This document shows, piece after piece, positions 11,753 to 24,100 of a DNA stretch of 64,000 nt. Below the pieces are notes generated by a model. It searched no databases and had not been told where the DNA came from. It worked only from the letters and a program-made list of their open reading frames with translations. Origin of the DNA: Anabas testudineus. Its lineage: Eukaryota > Chordata > Actinopteri > Anabantiformes > Anabantidae. The stretch spans positions 10,693,721 through 10,757,720 of the forward strand of contig NC_046623.1 in the NCBI RefSeq assembly GCF_900324465.2. The letters run 5' to 3'. A program made the translations under genes and the position numbers. The first letter of the stretch is position 1, and each line of letters starts with the position of its first letter.

Positions 11753-14700
11753 TTTAGTCTATCTCAGATCTGTTGTTGGAAGAAGTTTTCGACAAACTTT
11801 AGACAGCCTCTCCACCATGAATAAAACTTTAAAATAAATGTAGTCCAACAGCATCACACTGTGCATTTCGTAGCCATGCTAATTTCATAGCCTCTTGTCA
11901 TTTTGTATGGCAGATATCAGCAAATCGCAAACTCAGCTTCATGATTTGGCCACACTGTAGTAACTGATGTTTCAGGAAAGAGGGAAAATCTGGTCCAGTG
12001 CTTGGACGATAATGCACTATGAAGGTGTCAAACCAAACATTCAACAGAATTAATGAATACTGAGAAAACTATAAGGAGTTAAATCTGTAAGGATAATATC
12101 TATTTGCAATTAACAATACAGTATAAATACTGGTGAATTAGTCCCACCTTTTTCTAAAACCTTTAGGCTATGTTATTCTAATTATACTATATAAACACGC
12201 CTTTAATTCTACATCTTCAGGTCAGGACTTTTAATTGCAATGCTGTAGTTTTACAGTGTGTTAATAATACTTTTATTTAAGAAAAGGATCTGACTACTTC
12301 CTCCACCACTGCCGCTACGTTCCTCCAGGAGCTAAGTCAGACACCACAAGGATAAAAATAAATCCATGCAGCGCCTGTGAGTAGAATTATGATGTGATCC
12401 CTCTGATGTTGCTGTCACACGAAGAGTATTTTTTCTGCTGTGCTGTGGACTGTCAGATCAGAGCATCCTAAGCCACCATCAGTGTTTTTACCACTGGAAC
12501 AAATGGCTGTGTTGAAGACGATCTGCTCTCCATTCACAGGGGAATATTATGAGCTTGAGCAGCGCTGGTTTCCGTGGCAACTCACAGCTCGCTCTACCAA
12601 GTGCTCACAATACAGCAGGAATGTAGTGGATGAGGCCACAGTGTTGGATAACATTTGTCTGTTTCATCGTGTTTCACAGGGCCCGAGGAAGAACAATACT
12701 CTGCAGCTGCTTCGTGCACGAAGCCGTCAGTCATGTCATGTCTGTTGTTTTAGTTCTAACATATGAAAAAGAACATGGCTCCACAGGATGTTTTACAGCA
12801 TGCTGGTAAAATGGTGCTGTCAGGAGGGAATCAATAAATCAATATGATAAGGAATAGGTTTAATTATTAGTGATTCTGTTAGGTCTCAGAGGATACAGAT
12901 GAGAATTTAATTGAAAATGCCATATTTGACAATAATATGTTAACAACTGAGCAAATTACTACATTATTGCATTTTATCGCAACACCAAACTTTACTTTTT
13001 TAGTAAACTTTCACCCGTCTTTGTTTAAAATACAGTATACACTCATATGGTGATTACTCTGTGAAAATAGTGAAGCAGCTATTAGCAGCTATATATACTC
13101 AGGATTTGGTAGAGACCAAAAATAAGGTGAAGAAAATCCAAATGAAAATAGAAAAGCAAAGCAAATCTCTCTCTATAGCTGCTGTATATATAAGTAATCA
13201 ACTATTTGCCAGCACTTTTACAATATCAACCTTTTACTTAACAGTATAAACAATGTAGTTACTGTTGGTTTCTATATCAACCGGGATCTAATGATGTTGT
13301 TTAATTCATTTTCTGTTGATTAGATTCAGCTGCTGAAGTTATTACAACGTTTTGCAGGACAAATTGTGTCAGGAATGGAGCTAACATAGAGTATAAAACC
13401 CAAAGGAAAGATCTGACCACGCTTAATCTGTGTACTGAAAGGACAAATGTAGTGATTTTTAAAATACAGTAACTTGAGTTAAAGGATGACATAAAACCAA
13501 CAAAACTTGAATAAAAACAAAACATCAGTCAGCTATACTGTTGCACTGTGTGGCACGATACTTCACTACCATAAACACGACCTCTGTAGCTCAGTTTGGT
13601 TTAGTCCCACATTCACTGTCTTGCTGCTACACACTAGAGCAAATGTGTATTGATTCACTTTTGAAAATAGACACATGCACTATTTAGTCATGTTTGAGTA
13701 ATGTTTCTTACGTCCTACGCTTCTGATATCAAACGTTGCTTGTATTACAATAGAAAATATTATTCAGTTTTTACTTGATTCTATATTCTTAACAGAAAAG
13801 TTTGAATTCTTCTAAACTGTATTATAGCACATAGCAGCGGGACATTTCTGACGTAGTGTCCGAACAGCAGTACTGCAACAGTGGAAAAATGTTCTTAGTG
13901 TCATAAATCGGTATAACCGATTCAGTCAAATATCACAGTGAAAGTCCAGAAAAGTCAATTACTTTATCTCATCCCCATATGCATTGGGGTCCGAGAGGTG
14001 TGACTGAAGGAGTCACTGTAGTGTGGATGCTCAGAGCCCAAAAACATGTAACTTTTTCATGCCTAGAATCTCAAATACAAAGATTTCACAGAAGCAGGTG
14101 CTGGTTTGTAGTCTGGTATCCACTTGTCCTTGGCCTAAATACTGTAATGTTGTGTTGGAAAAGAGACTTTTCATGGGCACAAATGACAGTGCCAGCAAAT
14201 TGTAGGAAATTCAAAAGGCTTTGTTATTATAGATAATAACGAAACATAGCCCCATCAAAACATCCGACTCTCTCTTTTCTCCAGCTCTGTAAACTTTAGC
14301 TTTCAATTTCCATTGACGTGAATTTTAGTCATGACTCAGTTTATAGTTCTCTTTGTCATTATCTCTGCTGTTAACCAGATAGCTACATCCAGATGTGGCC
14401 AAAATAGAGCTGAGGTCACATGGGGACACCAGATATTTTTAGGCATAGAAACAGCTGAGTACAAGCTGTAAAGACGTCACAAATCATGTTCAGATCTCGA
14501 CACAGCATTGCTCATTATGATACATGAAACTAAATTAAAGGATAGGTTTCCCCTAAAAGCTAAAACTAAAATGAAACCCGGCCTACTGAAACTAAAACAA
14601 ATTCATTGCTTTTTTATTAAAGAGCTTTCATAGTTCGCTCTAAAGGGATCATACTGTATATGAACATGCTAATAATAACAAACAATACTTAAATCTAGCT

Positions 14701-16840
14701 TGATGTTAGTGTCTACTACGTGGAGTTATTACCAACCTAAATACTGTGTTTTTAAAGGATATAAAATAGCATCAAGCTCAGTTGAAGTTAACTTGTGGAA
14801 TAACTGGATTAAATTGTTAAACTTCACTTGAGAAAAGCTACAGATTAACTGGATTTACTGCTGAGCAGCAGAAGCAGAAGCAGCAGCTCTTATATGGCTT
14901 TACTAGTGATTAATCTGTTATCTGCCAACACCACCAACAATTACATGCAGTTATCACTTGATTTCACACAGATATTCTAGATAAAAAAAAGGTTGTTAGC
15001 TGTTAATATGAGCCACCTCTGCAGGATGAAGCTCTACTAATCTTGTTCAGTGCATACCTACTTAACTTCAGATATCCCATTTACTAATGCTGGCTCCAGG
15101 TACATGAACCTTTTAAATGTAATGAACTGCAAACTGTCATCAAGCTCGAATCTCTCTTTCTCAAAGCTGATTTTAAAACGTTGTTATCTGAGGTTTAACA
15201 AAAGTCTTTGTTGATCTCGGGTCCAACTGTCTCAGGTTTCTTGTTCTCAGGTCTCAGCGGACTCACTGATCAAATAAAGTTTAATTTATTCAATTTGTTT
15301 ATGGCACAACCTTCTGCACAATAGGTATCCTAACCAGTCATTAGTGTAAAACAGGTTAGTATGCCTTTATCTTTACCATTTATAAAAGGTCAATATATTA
15401 GGATCAGTTTTTCTATTAACAGCTATGACATAATCAGTTATGATCCATTTAGAGCATCTTTCCAGTTGCCATGTTGTGGAAAATCCTCCTCCAGCACAAG
15501 ACGTTTCTTGTATTTTTAGCTCTTTAATTCATCAGGGAGACTCCTCCAATGGACTGTTTGACCTCCTATCTTCTGAAAAAAAGAGCTATAGCACATCTGG
15601 ATCAAAATCCATCTGCATCTTATTGCAGGTTGTAGGTTATCCACGGCGTTTAACTTAAAATTGTGCAAAAGAAAGCAGAACAGTAAATGTGAAATGATGG
15701 TAAATGCTTATAATATTATAAGCATCATAACAATAATAAAAAAACTATAATAAAAATTAAGTTGTAAATGTTATTACGCAGTTTATAAATGTATTTTGGT
15801 GCAGATGTTCTGCAGTTCTTTTCCAGATGACGGTCAAACTGTCCAGAGGCTTTATAATTAATTAAACAGCCTGCTACAAAGACAAGCAAAGCGTGGTGCC
15901 GGTGGAGGATTTTCCACATCATGGCAAATTCAGAAGTTGTTCTTATTACTAGCTTATTGAAAGTATTAGTAAATAACGTTTAAACCAGTAATAAAGCTAT
16001 TGAAGTGTGTAAATTCTTGTAAACTGTGCTTTATCAGAAACAGACCTATAATAATAAGTCTGTAATTTCCATTATGACCACATGATAAAAACACTGGTTT
16101 TCAATCTGTGAAACTATTCCTGTTTTATTTAGCTATGTAATTCAGACTTCACCAATATAATCACTGCTCCTGCCTTTAGCTGTACTTGGAAATAACTTTT
16201 TAGAGAATAACCCTGAATTAGCTGGACATGATAAGTGGCTCCGCTGTTACTGAGCTGGTAACTACTGGAGATCACTTGTGTCCTAAAAATGTACAATGCG
16301 TGTTTAAATAAAGTCTTGTTGAGCATAATTATAAGAGGGTTTAGTCACAGAATAGGCTGCATGATTTTGTGGGGATCAGGTGCATCCGCAGGAAGCAGGG
16401 AGCAAACTAACAGGCTGGAGATTTCCTGTTGTCATGGAGATGAAGGGGATCCAGAAAATAATAATAGCCTCCTAATGTTGGCTCCTTTTGTGCCTGTGTA
16501 TGCTCCAGTGTGGCTCTGTCTGTGCTGTGGTCCTGTGGTGATGTGAGGCCTGCAGCCTCTCACAGCCTGGAACATTTTCTTCAACACCTTCCAGTTTCTT
16601 CCATCTCACCGGCTGCTTTTCCTTCATCATGCCTCAGCAGAAAAAGCCCCGCCATGGAGATGCTCCACAGTCCACATCCCCGACTAGATGCGTGGTTTCT
16701 TGCATGCTGATTATTCTCTTAATTAATCTATGATTCGTCTTGGACTGTTATGTAACTATCCACCCCCCACCGTCCCCCTTATAAGAGACATTTAACAAGC
16801 TATCATCGCTACTAGGAAGAGCGAAGGGAAAGGTGCATAC

Positions 16841-17057
16841 CTTGTGCAGCAGATCAATGTTCACTCTCCGGGTCATTTTAAGCCGTTTTGTTCCCATCAA
16901 AATGCTCCACTGAGGTCGTAGTCGTTGATTATCAGGACGCTGTGCGAAAGCCGACTGAAGAATAGCTACCAATTCCCCCTTTCCTCCATCCTCTCCACAG
17001 AAAAAGGCTCCGGCCGTCAGCCTCCACCCCTCAGCTGGGAGAGAGACATAGGTGAAC

Positions 17058-17060
<3 letters not shown>
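16841..17060 (-). other. kcnj6: candidate 5' noncoding exon and promoter area of kcnj6
   Basis: On the minus strand a good donor, CTGCACAAG|GTATGC, ends a moderately GC-rich block. It lies upstream of and co-oriented with kcnj6, and just downstream of a long (GA)n tract. It does not splice in frame to a recognised protein, so I read it as a 5' UTR exon. It could also be an unrelated or non-functional donor. The next gene in this orientation, kctd7, already has its own complete 5' end. Confidence 0.4.

Positions 17061-17101
<41 letters not shown>
17061..17101 (+). repeat. (GA)n microsatellite
   Basis: About 20 uninterrupted GA units, directly 5' (in the minus-strand sense) of the candidate kcnj6 first exon. 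Such tracts can act as GAGA/CT promoter elements and are length-variable. Confidence 0.95.
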
Positions 17102-17104
<3 letters not shown>

Positions 17105-20100
17105 GAGAAATCTGTGGTGATACGCAAGGATGGATTACCTACAGGCAAATCGAGCACCTGCCTGGGGGAACATACCCTCAGGGCCCCCCAGAAACTCAGG
17201 TTTATCTCAAATCATTTGAGTCTGATCACACATCTATTAGAAAGTTGCACCACTGAAACCTCTAAGCTGAGGACTCTCAAGATTTCTCAATGAAGAAGCT
17301 GTTCCAGTGATTTCTTTGGGCAGCTTAGCTTAAAAATAACTCGAGTAATTAATGAATGAATTAATAAAATAAACGCTGCTGATTAATTCTCCGCCAGCAG
17401 ATAATGATTAATCAAATAATTATTCCATCTCTGGAGTAGCTACTGGTTGGTTTCTCAGTCTGTGGGAAATCAGTCTTTGTCATCTGCTGTGTTCAAATCC
17501 TAACCATTAACAAAGAGCAACCACAAAACCATTATAACCATTAAATCTTAACAATTTCTACATGACATTAAATATTAATGGCTAAATAACAACAATTAGA
17601 GTTAGGGGTTGGATTAAAAACCGCTTTGTCTTTATTAAGAGTGCTGGGATGCAACAGAGACAATTCACATATGTACTGTGTCTTTATGTTTCTACTCTAC
17701 TACAGCTGAGATGGACTTTTCTTATCTTTTCATTCCACTTTAACTATTTGACAGCTTTGTAGATAAAAATGTTTCATATAAAACCTGTGGGGATCTTTTA
17801 AAATGTGGGGTTTTGTTACAGATACAAGTTCAGTTCTCAGTAATACAGAGCTGTCCATGGTGCTGATCCTGGACGCTCCCCATCCTCTCTCCGTTCACAT
17901 TAGTGGGAAGGTTGCTGCCAGCAAAAAGCTGCCACGAATAAGCATCGGCTTCCCCTGTTCGCAAGTTACTTCAGTTTAGTTTATTGTAAGAGAGACCTGA
18001 GAGCGATACAATCAGTCGGGCAGACAGAGAAATGATAACGTTGACATGATGCTAAGTAGGTGTAATGTTTAGTGGTTTGTGTCCGGTGGGGATGTTGTTA
18101 GTGTTGATTTTTTTTTTGCTTCTTAAGATGGGTGTACCAAACACTGCCCCAGCACACACACCATAGCAAAAGCCTGAGAGTTGTAAGGACTCACTCTGTG
18201 GGAGGCTTCACTGTCACTCCATCCGGTAGCTGTTGACATATTTAACTAAAAGCCAAAAATATCAACCTGCTGGTGGCCTGGAAAAAAAAGGCAGTATGAA
18301 AGATTCCTCCTCTGTCAAAGATGACATGACAGTCACAACAGTTCATTTAGTCAAATAATAATTAGTATTATTCCTGGGTTAACAGATTAGCCGTCTGCTA
18401 TTTACGACTCATCATTCTGATTATGATTTGTGGTCTCCACGGTCTTTTAATAGAGATTTTACTTTGCTTTCAACAATGATCTCAGTCACCAGGGAGCGGA
18501 GCTAAAAGCTGCAGATGAGCTCAGTGACAATGTGAGATTCAGTCTGTTCAGGTGACATCACATGAGGGACTTCACACGTATCACATGCTCAGTCTGTGGA
18601 CTGTTACATCCAGCATCTGTCGAAGTTTGTGGGTTTACAGGTGTTTGCAGACTGAGACTACACTATTACACTCCCTATACAATTTGGTATTCATGCAATT
18701 AAAAAGTATTTTTATCAATACATTCAATACACGTGTAAGAGAGTAGAGAGAAGGAGACATTTTACTTTAAGGAGCTTTTTTATTTATTTTATTTATTTAC
18801 CTTAAATAAAAATCACTTTGCTTTTTCACTACACACAAAATGATAAAAAAAAAAAAAAGACTACACTGTAGAACTATAGCTTCCTAGAAGCTGACAGAAA
18901 AAACATAAATAATACAAAATTATTCAAGACAATGCAAACACAACAATATAAATCAACACTGATGCTCCAAAGGAAGAATGTAGCATCACGTCTTCATTAT
19001 CTATCGACAGTACACCAACAAAATAAGCATCTTGGCTGATTTAGTGAAGAGAAAGGAACTGATTCTGCTTTCTGTAGCTGATAACTATAATGTTGTCTCA
19101 TACCTTGAGTTAGAAAATGCCTTGGTTACAATCACAAGTATTATCAAGCACGGCACAAGATCCCATTTAGCTTAGATTCAAAGCTCTATACAGCAGCTTT
19201 CATGAATTTCATGTCATAATGTTGAAAGGGTGGGATGGAAGTTCACACTAAATCACTTCTGAACTTATTAGATTTAAGACTTGATTGCACTGATGCATTT
19301 TTGCTTTGCTGCAAATTTATATTAGTTTAGCTTCCTTCACATCCCCGACAACTGAGGTTAACAACATAAACTAAAATGTGATGAGTATGGACAAACAACA
19401 AATGAACACTACTCAATCTCTCTAAAATCTTTAAAAACACACTCCTCAGAAGGTTGCATAAGTAAAATATACTGTTTATCAAAAAGGAACACAGTTAAAT
19501 CTGTATCCTGACATAAAACGAATATGCTAAAAATACAGGTAGGACTTTAGTTTACTTACATTACTTACAATATTGATAACAATTACTTTCAATGTTGGTT
19601 CTGAAAATTAGGCGACGCAGTCCCGAACCCAACCACATATGAATTAGGGCAAAGCTACAGTTACACTGACAAGTAATGTATAAGTTAACAAATAAAGACA
19701 ATAATAAAGATGTAGGATATTACCTTGAAAGGGAAGAGTTGGCTTGAGATGAGATGTCATTATACCACCTAGTGATGCACAAACCATGTTAGTTTTACCT
19801 TGTCTACATTGGTTGCACAATAAAAGCAGCTTTCCAGCTACAGCTTCGATCCTTTGTTAGTGTCTACACCGGTTAGGTCACAGTGCTGCTAGGGGAAGAC
19901 TTCGTATCTTGTAGTCCAACAAGCAGTCACTGTAGTTACATAAGAAAGTTGGGTGGAAATAGATTTAAAACATAGCATAGATTTAAAGTTTATCTGCCTT
20001 AAAGCAGGACTGGGTTATTTCTGGAAATTGAAATTAATTCTTTATGGTACAAATAAAAAATGAAAAGCATAAGCAAAAAATATGCACCACAATTTTGCAG

Positions 20101-21148
20101 CTACAGCTATACTTAGTTCAGTATGACTAAGACTTTGGTATAGTCTGATAGTCTGGTCAACTCATGTTAGCTTAATATTAGACAGATATTACTTCATAAT
20201 GGACATCAGTTTGAGCTGCGTTAGCTCAGTCTGAGTGTTTTCGTCCACTGTATCACACAGCAAAGTAAAGTTAGTTAACGTTAGTGGAAAACTGATCCAC
20301 AGATCACATCACACAGGACACAACCTTATTTGTTTGATGAACTGCTAACTGGGTGACAAAAACATCTCAGTTCTTACGTCTTAGCAATAAAATCATTAAG
20401 CTTTGACTTGAGGCATACTAAATTTTCACTTGCATGTAATTATAGTGACCGGACTTTGAGTAATGCCAAAACATGTCTGATCGCATAAGCACAACTCTCC
20501 CTGAACACTGGTGGAGAAAATTAAAATGTACCTTAAATGTCATCATTGGAAGTTCTTTAGACCTTTAACTATTACATAATGGATAGTTGGACAATCTAGT
20601 TGGAAGTTTTAGGCCTGCTTCACCTCTTATGTGTGTTTAGAAGCTCTGATTCACCTGCAACAACATGGAGTCCCAGAGTAAACTTGCAGAACTGTACTGG
20701 AGGTTAGCAACACCAGGGGTGTTACAGTAATAGGAGTGTTTTTATTGGCCTAGATTTCACTGAGAAGAGCATATTTACAGACAATCTGTAGACTGGTCTA
20801 CAGTTAATTTTACTAGCTATAACTAAAAGAACAGTCCTGTGATAAAGTGCAGTTTTTGTTGTTGCTTTAGCGATGTGTTGATTCAACTGTCATTTTGGAA
20901 GAAACCACTTGTGTTGCTGACAATTGTTTCTGTTACTTTGACCACCCTATTGACATCACTGAGGGTATGCTAAATAACAAGTACAAATATATTTTAGGGA
21001 AACGCATAATTATTACACCAGAACCCATTTTTAAGCAATCAGCACAAAATATTGGCAACTTCAATACAAAAACCAATATTGGCTGAGTTATTGTTAAACC
21101 ATCCTTTTACTTTCTGGTCCAGTCAGTCATGACTGTCTCCCTACAGCT
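17102..21148. other. kcnj6-kctd7 intergenic region, including probable kctd7 3' UTR
   Basis: No coding exon recognised. The right part should be the kctd7 3' UTR (minus strand). A dense run of TTTATT units at 18778-18800 gives several minus-strand AATAAA signals and could be a distal poly(A) site, implying a UTR of about 2.3 kb. The ORFs at 18552-18746 and 20895-21086 are not recognisable. Confidence 0.5.
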
Positions 21149-24100
21149 TCACCACCATGTGATCTTAAACTCATAGATGGGCCTCTTGCAGTAGTAATGA
21201 TTGATAAGGTGCTTGTCACAGACACCGATGCACTGCTGCTCGGCAGTGATGCCACGCTCAGCCAGGTCGCTGACGATGCAGTGCAGAAGATCATAAACAT
21301 CTGCCACTGCCTCCCAGGGTCCAAAGGAAACGTCCACCTCACAGTGATGCTCAAAGAGTTTGGCCTCACTGTCTGAACGCTCAAAGCGCAGAGAGTTAAA
21401 AAGAGGACGCTCGTACGGTGTGATGGGCATCTCTTCCTTGTAGACACAGATCTTCAACTTGGCAAACCGTGCCTTTTTCTGCATGGCCCTGAGTTTGGCG
21501 ATCTCCACAATACGCTCCAGATTGTCTGAAATGAAAACAGTTACATTTATAACTGTCATAGAAACATATTTAAATGTTGCTGTTGTTTGGAAAAGTACTC
21601 TTTAAAGTAAGAAGATACTGGTTTGTCAGGTCCGGATATGCGAATTCCGACAGTATTTGTTTGATGCCCTCATTCCTCTTGTTCACACTCAATCCTTTTC
21701 TCTGCTCTGAAGCAGATTTGTAGAACTTACAAACGGCAAATAAATAGCAATTTAAATTATAGAAACTATGTATAAATATCAGACAGCAGTTCAGGAAACA
21801 AGATCATCGTATTTCACAGATCTCATATCTCAGAGGTCTCATAACTCAAGAGCTTTATTCAGAGTAATTCAATGCCACCACCTCCCTGCCTGCCGTGAGA
21901 CTAAAAATGTGAGCAACTTCTCAAGTACTTTACTAATAAAATTTCTTTCCATGTCCTCTAGATATCATACTCACTAGGTTTCCACTACAGCTCTTCTCAT
22001 TTCTTGATCCATACATGTTATACACTGCCCGTCACCAAAAAAAGTCACACACATCAACTCGATAAGCTTCTGCAGATCTTGTATTGACGATGGGAGAGTC
22101 AGACCGCTGAGCAAAGTCTTCTCCAGCACATTCCAAAGATTCTTAAGGTTAAGGTCTGTTATCTGTGGTGGCCAATCCATGTGTAAAAATGATGTGTCAC
22201 CACTATTTCACAATTTGAGCCTGAAGAATCCTGATATTGTCATCTTGGAATATGTCCGTGTCATTGGAGAAGAAAAAAATCCACTGATTTCAGGTAGTCA
22301 GCTGATCTCATTCTTTGAGCACATAATATTGCTGAACGCAGACCAACTGCAGCAACCCCAGATCATAGCACTGCCCCCACAGGCTTGTACAGTAGACACT
22401 AGGCATGATCGATGCATCACTTCACCCGCCTCTCTTCTTACCCTGATGCAACCATCACTCTGGAACAGGGTGAATCTGGACTCCACAAGATCTTCTTACA
22501 TTGCTCCAAAGTCCAATTGTTATGCTCCTTAGTATACAATGGCTCCATCCAGTTTTTAATAATGCATTGGACCATTCGTAACCCAGTTTTCACCTAGCTT
22601 CGTCAATCTTCTGAAATGTTTTCTTTGCTTGATTCATTCCAATAATTTGACCCTTCATAAACAGATTAACATATTTTCCACGACCACAGGATGTGTCTTC
22701 AGACAGATTGTTACTCACAGCATCAGTTAGGGTTAAATAACTTCCACTCATCTAAGGCTCTTACCTATTTGCTTAGTTAAATCCAGGTGGTGACTGATTC
22801 AGCCTGCTCTCTTACAAAGTCAGCAGTTCGAGCAGCAGCAGTGGCTATGACACACAGCTTGTGCAGGCAGTTCAGATGCTTTATAAACACATTATCAGCC
22901 TCAACTTACAGACACAATACACATATTTTTAGTCTTTTGTCTTTTTTTATTTTAGTAGTTAATGAAGACAAGCAATTCTGTTTATTTCAGCAAGGAGGAG
23001 GCTGAATCTAGTTACCTTTGTAGTAGGGTAATAGATCAAGGAAAGCTTGTCTGACTTTCTCTCCTGTGAGGGGCTGAATGTCCTCCAGGCTATCCAGCAA
23101 TGGGCCAATGGAGTAGTACTGTGCCTCTCTATGCACTGCTCGCACTCGGTCCCTCTGAGGAAGTTCGCCTTCTCGGAGGAAGTTTAGGATGTCCCTTTAG
23201 ATGGAAACAACATGACAACAACCTGTCCACATAAAATGAGATTCCTGTCTGATCAGTCCTTCTTAAAGCAACTGAGTTCTGATTTGCTGTTATGTTCATC
23301 TTTAGTAACCAGATCTAAACAGATTCCACCATCTGATGATAGGTGAATGACTTTTAATGTGCAAAATGTTAAAAAGGTAAAAGTTAATAAAAAGAAGTCA
23401 GTTTTAGAGGGCCAAAAACTTCCTTTCATATTTGTTGTTTTGTTTGATTAAGATCAACATCAACATATTCAATAAAGTTTTAGTTCAACTCCTCTGCAGC
23501 TCAATGAGGCAGGTTTGGGGACATAGAGAATAAGGGAATACAGAAAAAATACAGAGAAGAGGAAAAAAAGCTGCAGCAGTGTAGGAGCATTGAAGAAGAT
23601 TTATCTCCAGCAAGACAATAGCCCCTGAAACACTAGTATGTTCCAAATTAAAAGGCCCTCTTATGAGTCTTCATACAACTGCAGTGGGTCTGCATTCCCC
23701 AGGTTTTATAAAAAATGTATTACTTCATGTAGGTGCATATCGACCATCTCGCATTTTGCTAGCTGCATGTGCTTAAATCTTTAATACACACCCTCTGTTC
23801 ATACAGAACTGACCCTTCCCCAACCCTACCTCTTACATAAGTCCAATATCTTGGCTCTGCTCTTTATCACATTCATATTTAAAGTAATTTGTTTTTCCTC
23901 TTTAGCCACGCTAGTGGTGTGGCTCTAGGGATGTTGGTCCACTTTGGTCTTGACTGAAATATCTTGTTAAATTCTGTACACACATTATGGCCCCGAGAGA
24001 ATGAAGCACACTGACTTTAGAAAACCCTTCAGTTTTCATCTAGTGCCACCATAAGGTTGACATTTGTGGATGTGACATTTCCTTTCAGCCAACTGATGGA

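Larger units (their letters stand above)
9757..16840 (-). other. kcnj6: gene-poor interval, probable 5' intron of kcnj6
   Basis: Roughly 7 kb with no recognisable coding exon. It starts with a splice acceptor (TTTTATAG read on the minus strand) directly 5' of the kcnj6 coding exon, so the gene must continue leftward in transcript terms. It holds a possible teleost repeat (9828-9935), a short repeat edge (10628-10665), a CT-rich segment with many short CATCATC/CCATC runs (10680-11120), and a Tc1 relic ending at 11752. The longest ORF (12440-12766) looks like noise. Confidence 0.6.

Noticed and set aside
12440-12766. 108-codon plus-strand ORF
   Set aside because: No recognised domain, no splice context and no supporting signals; treated as chance.
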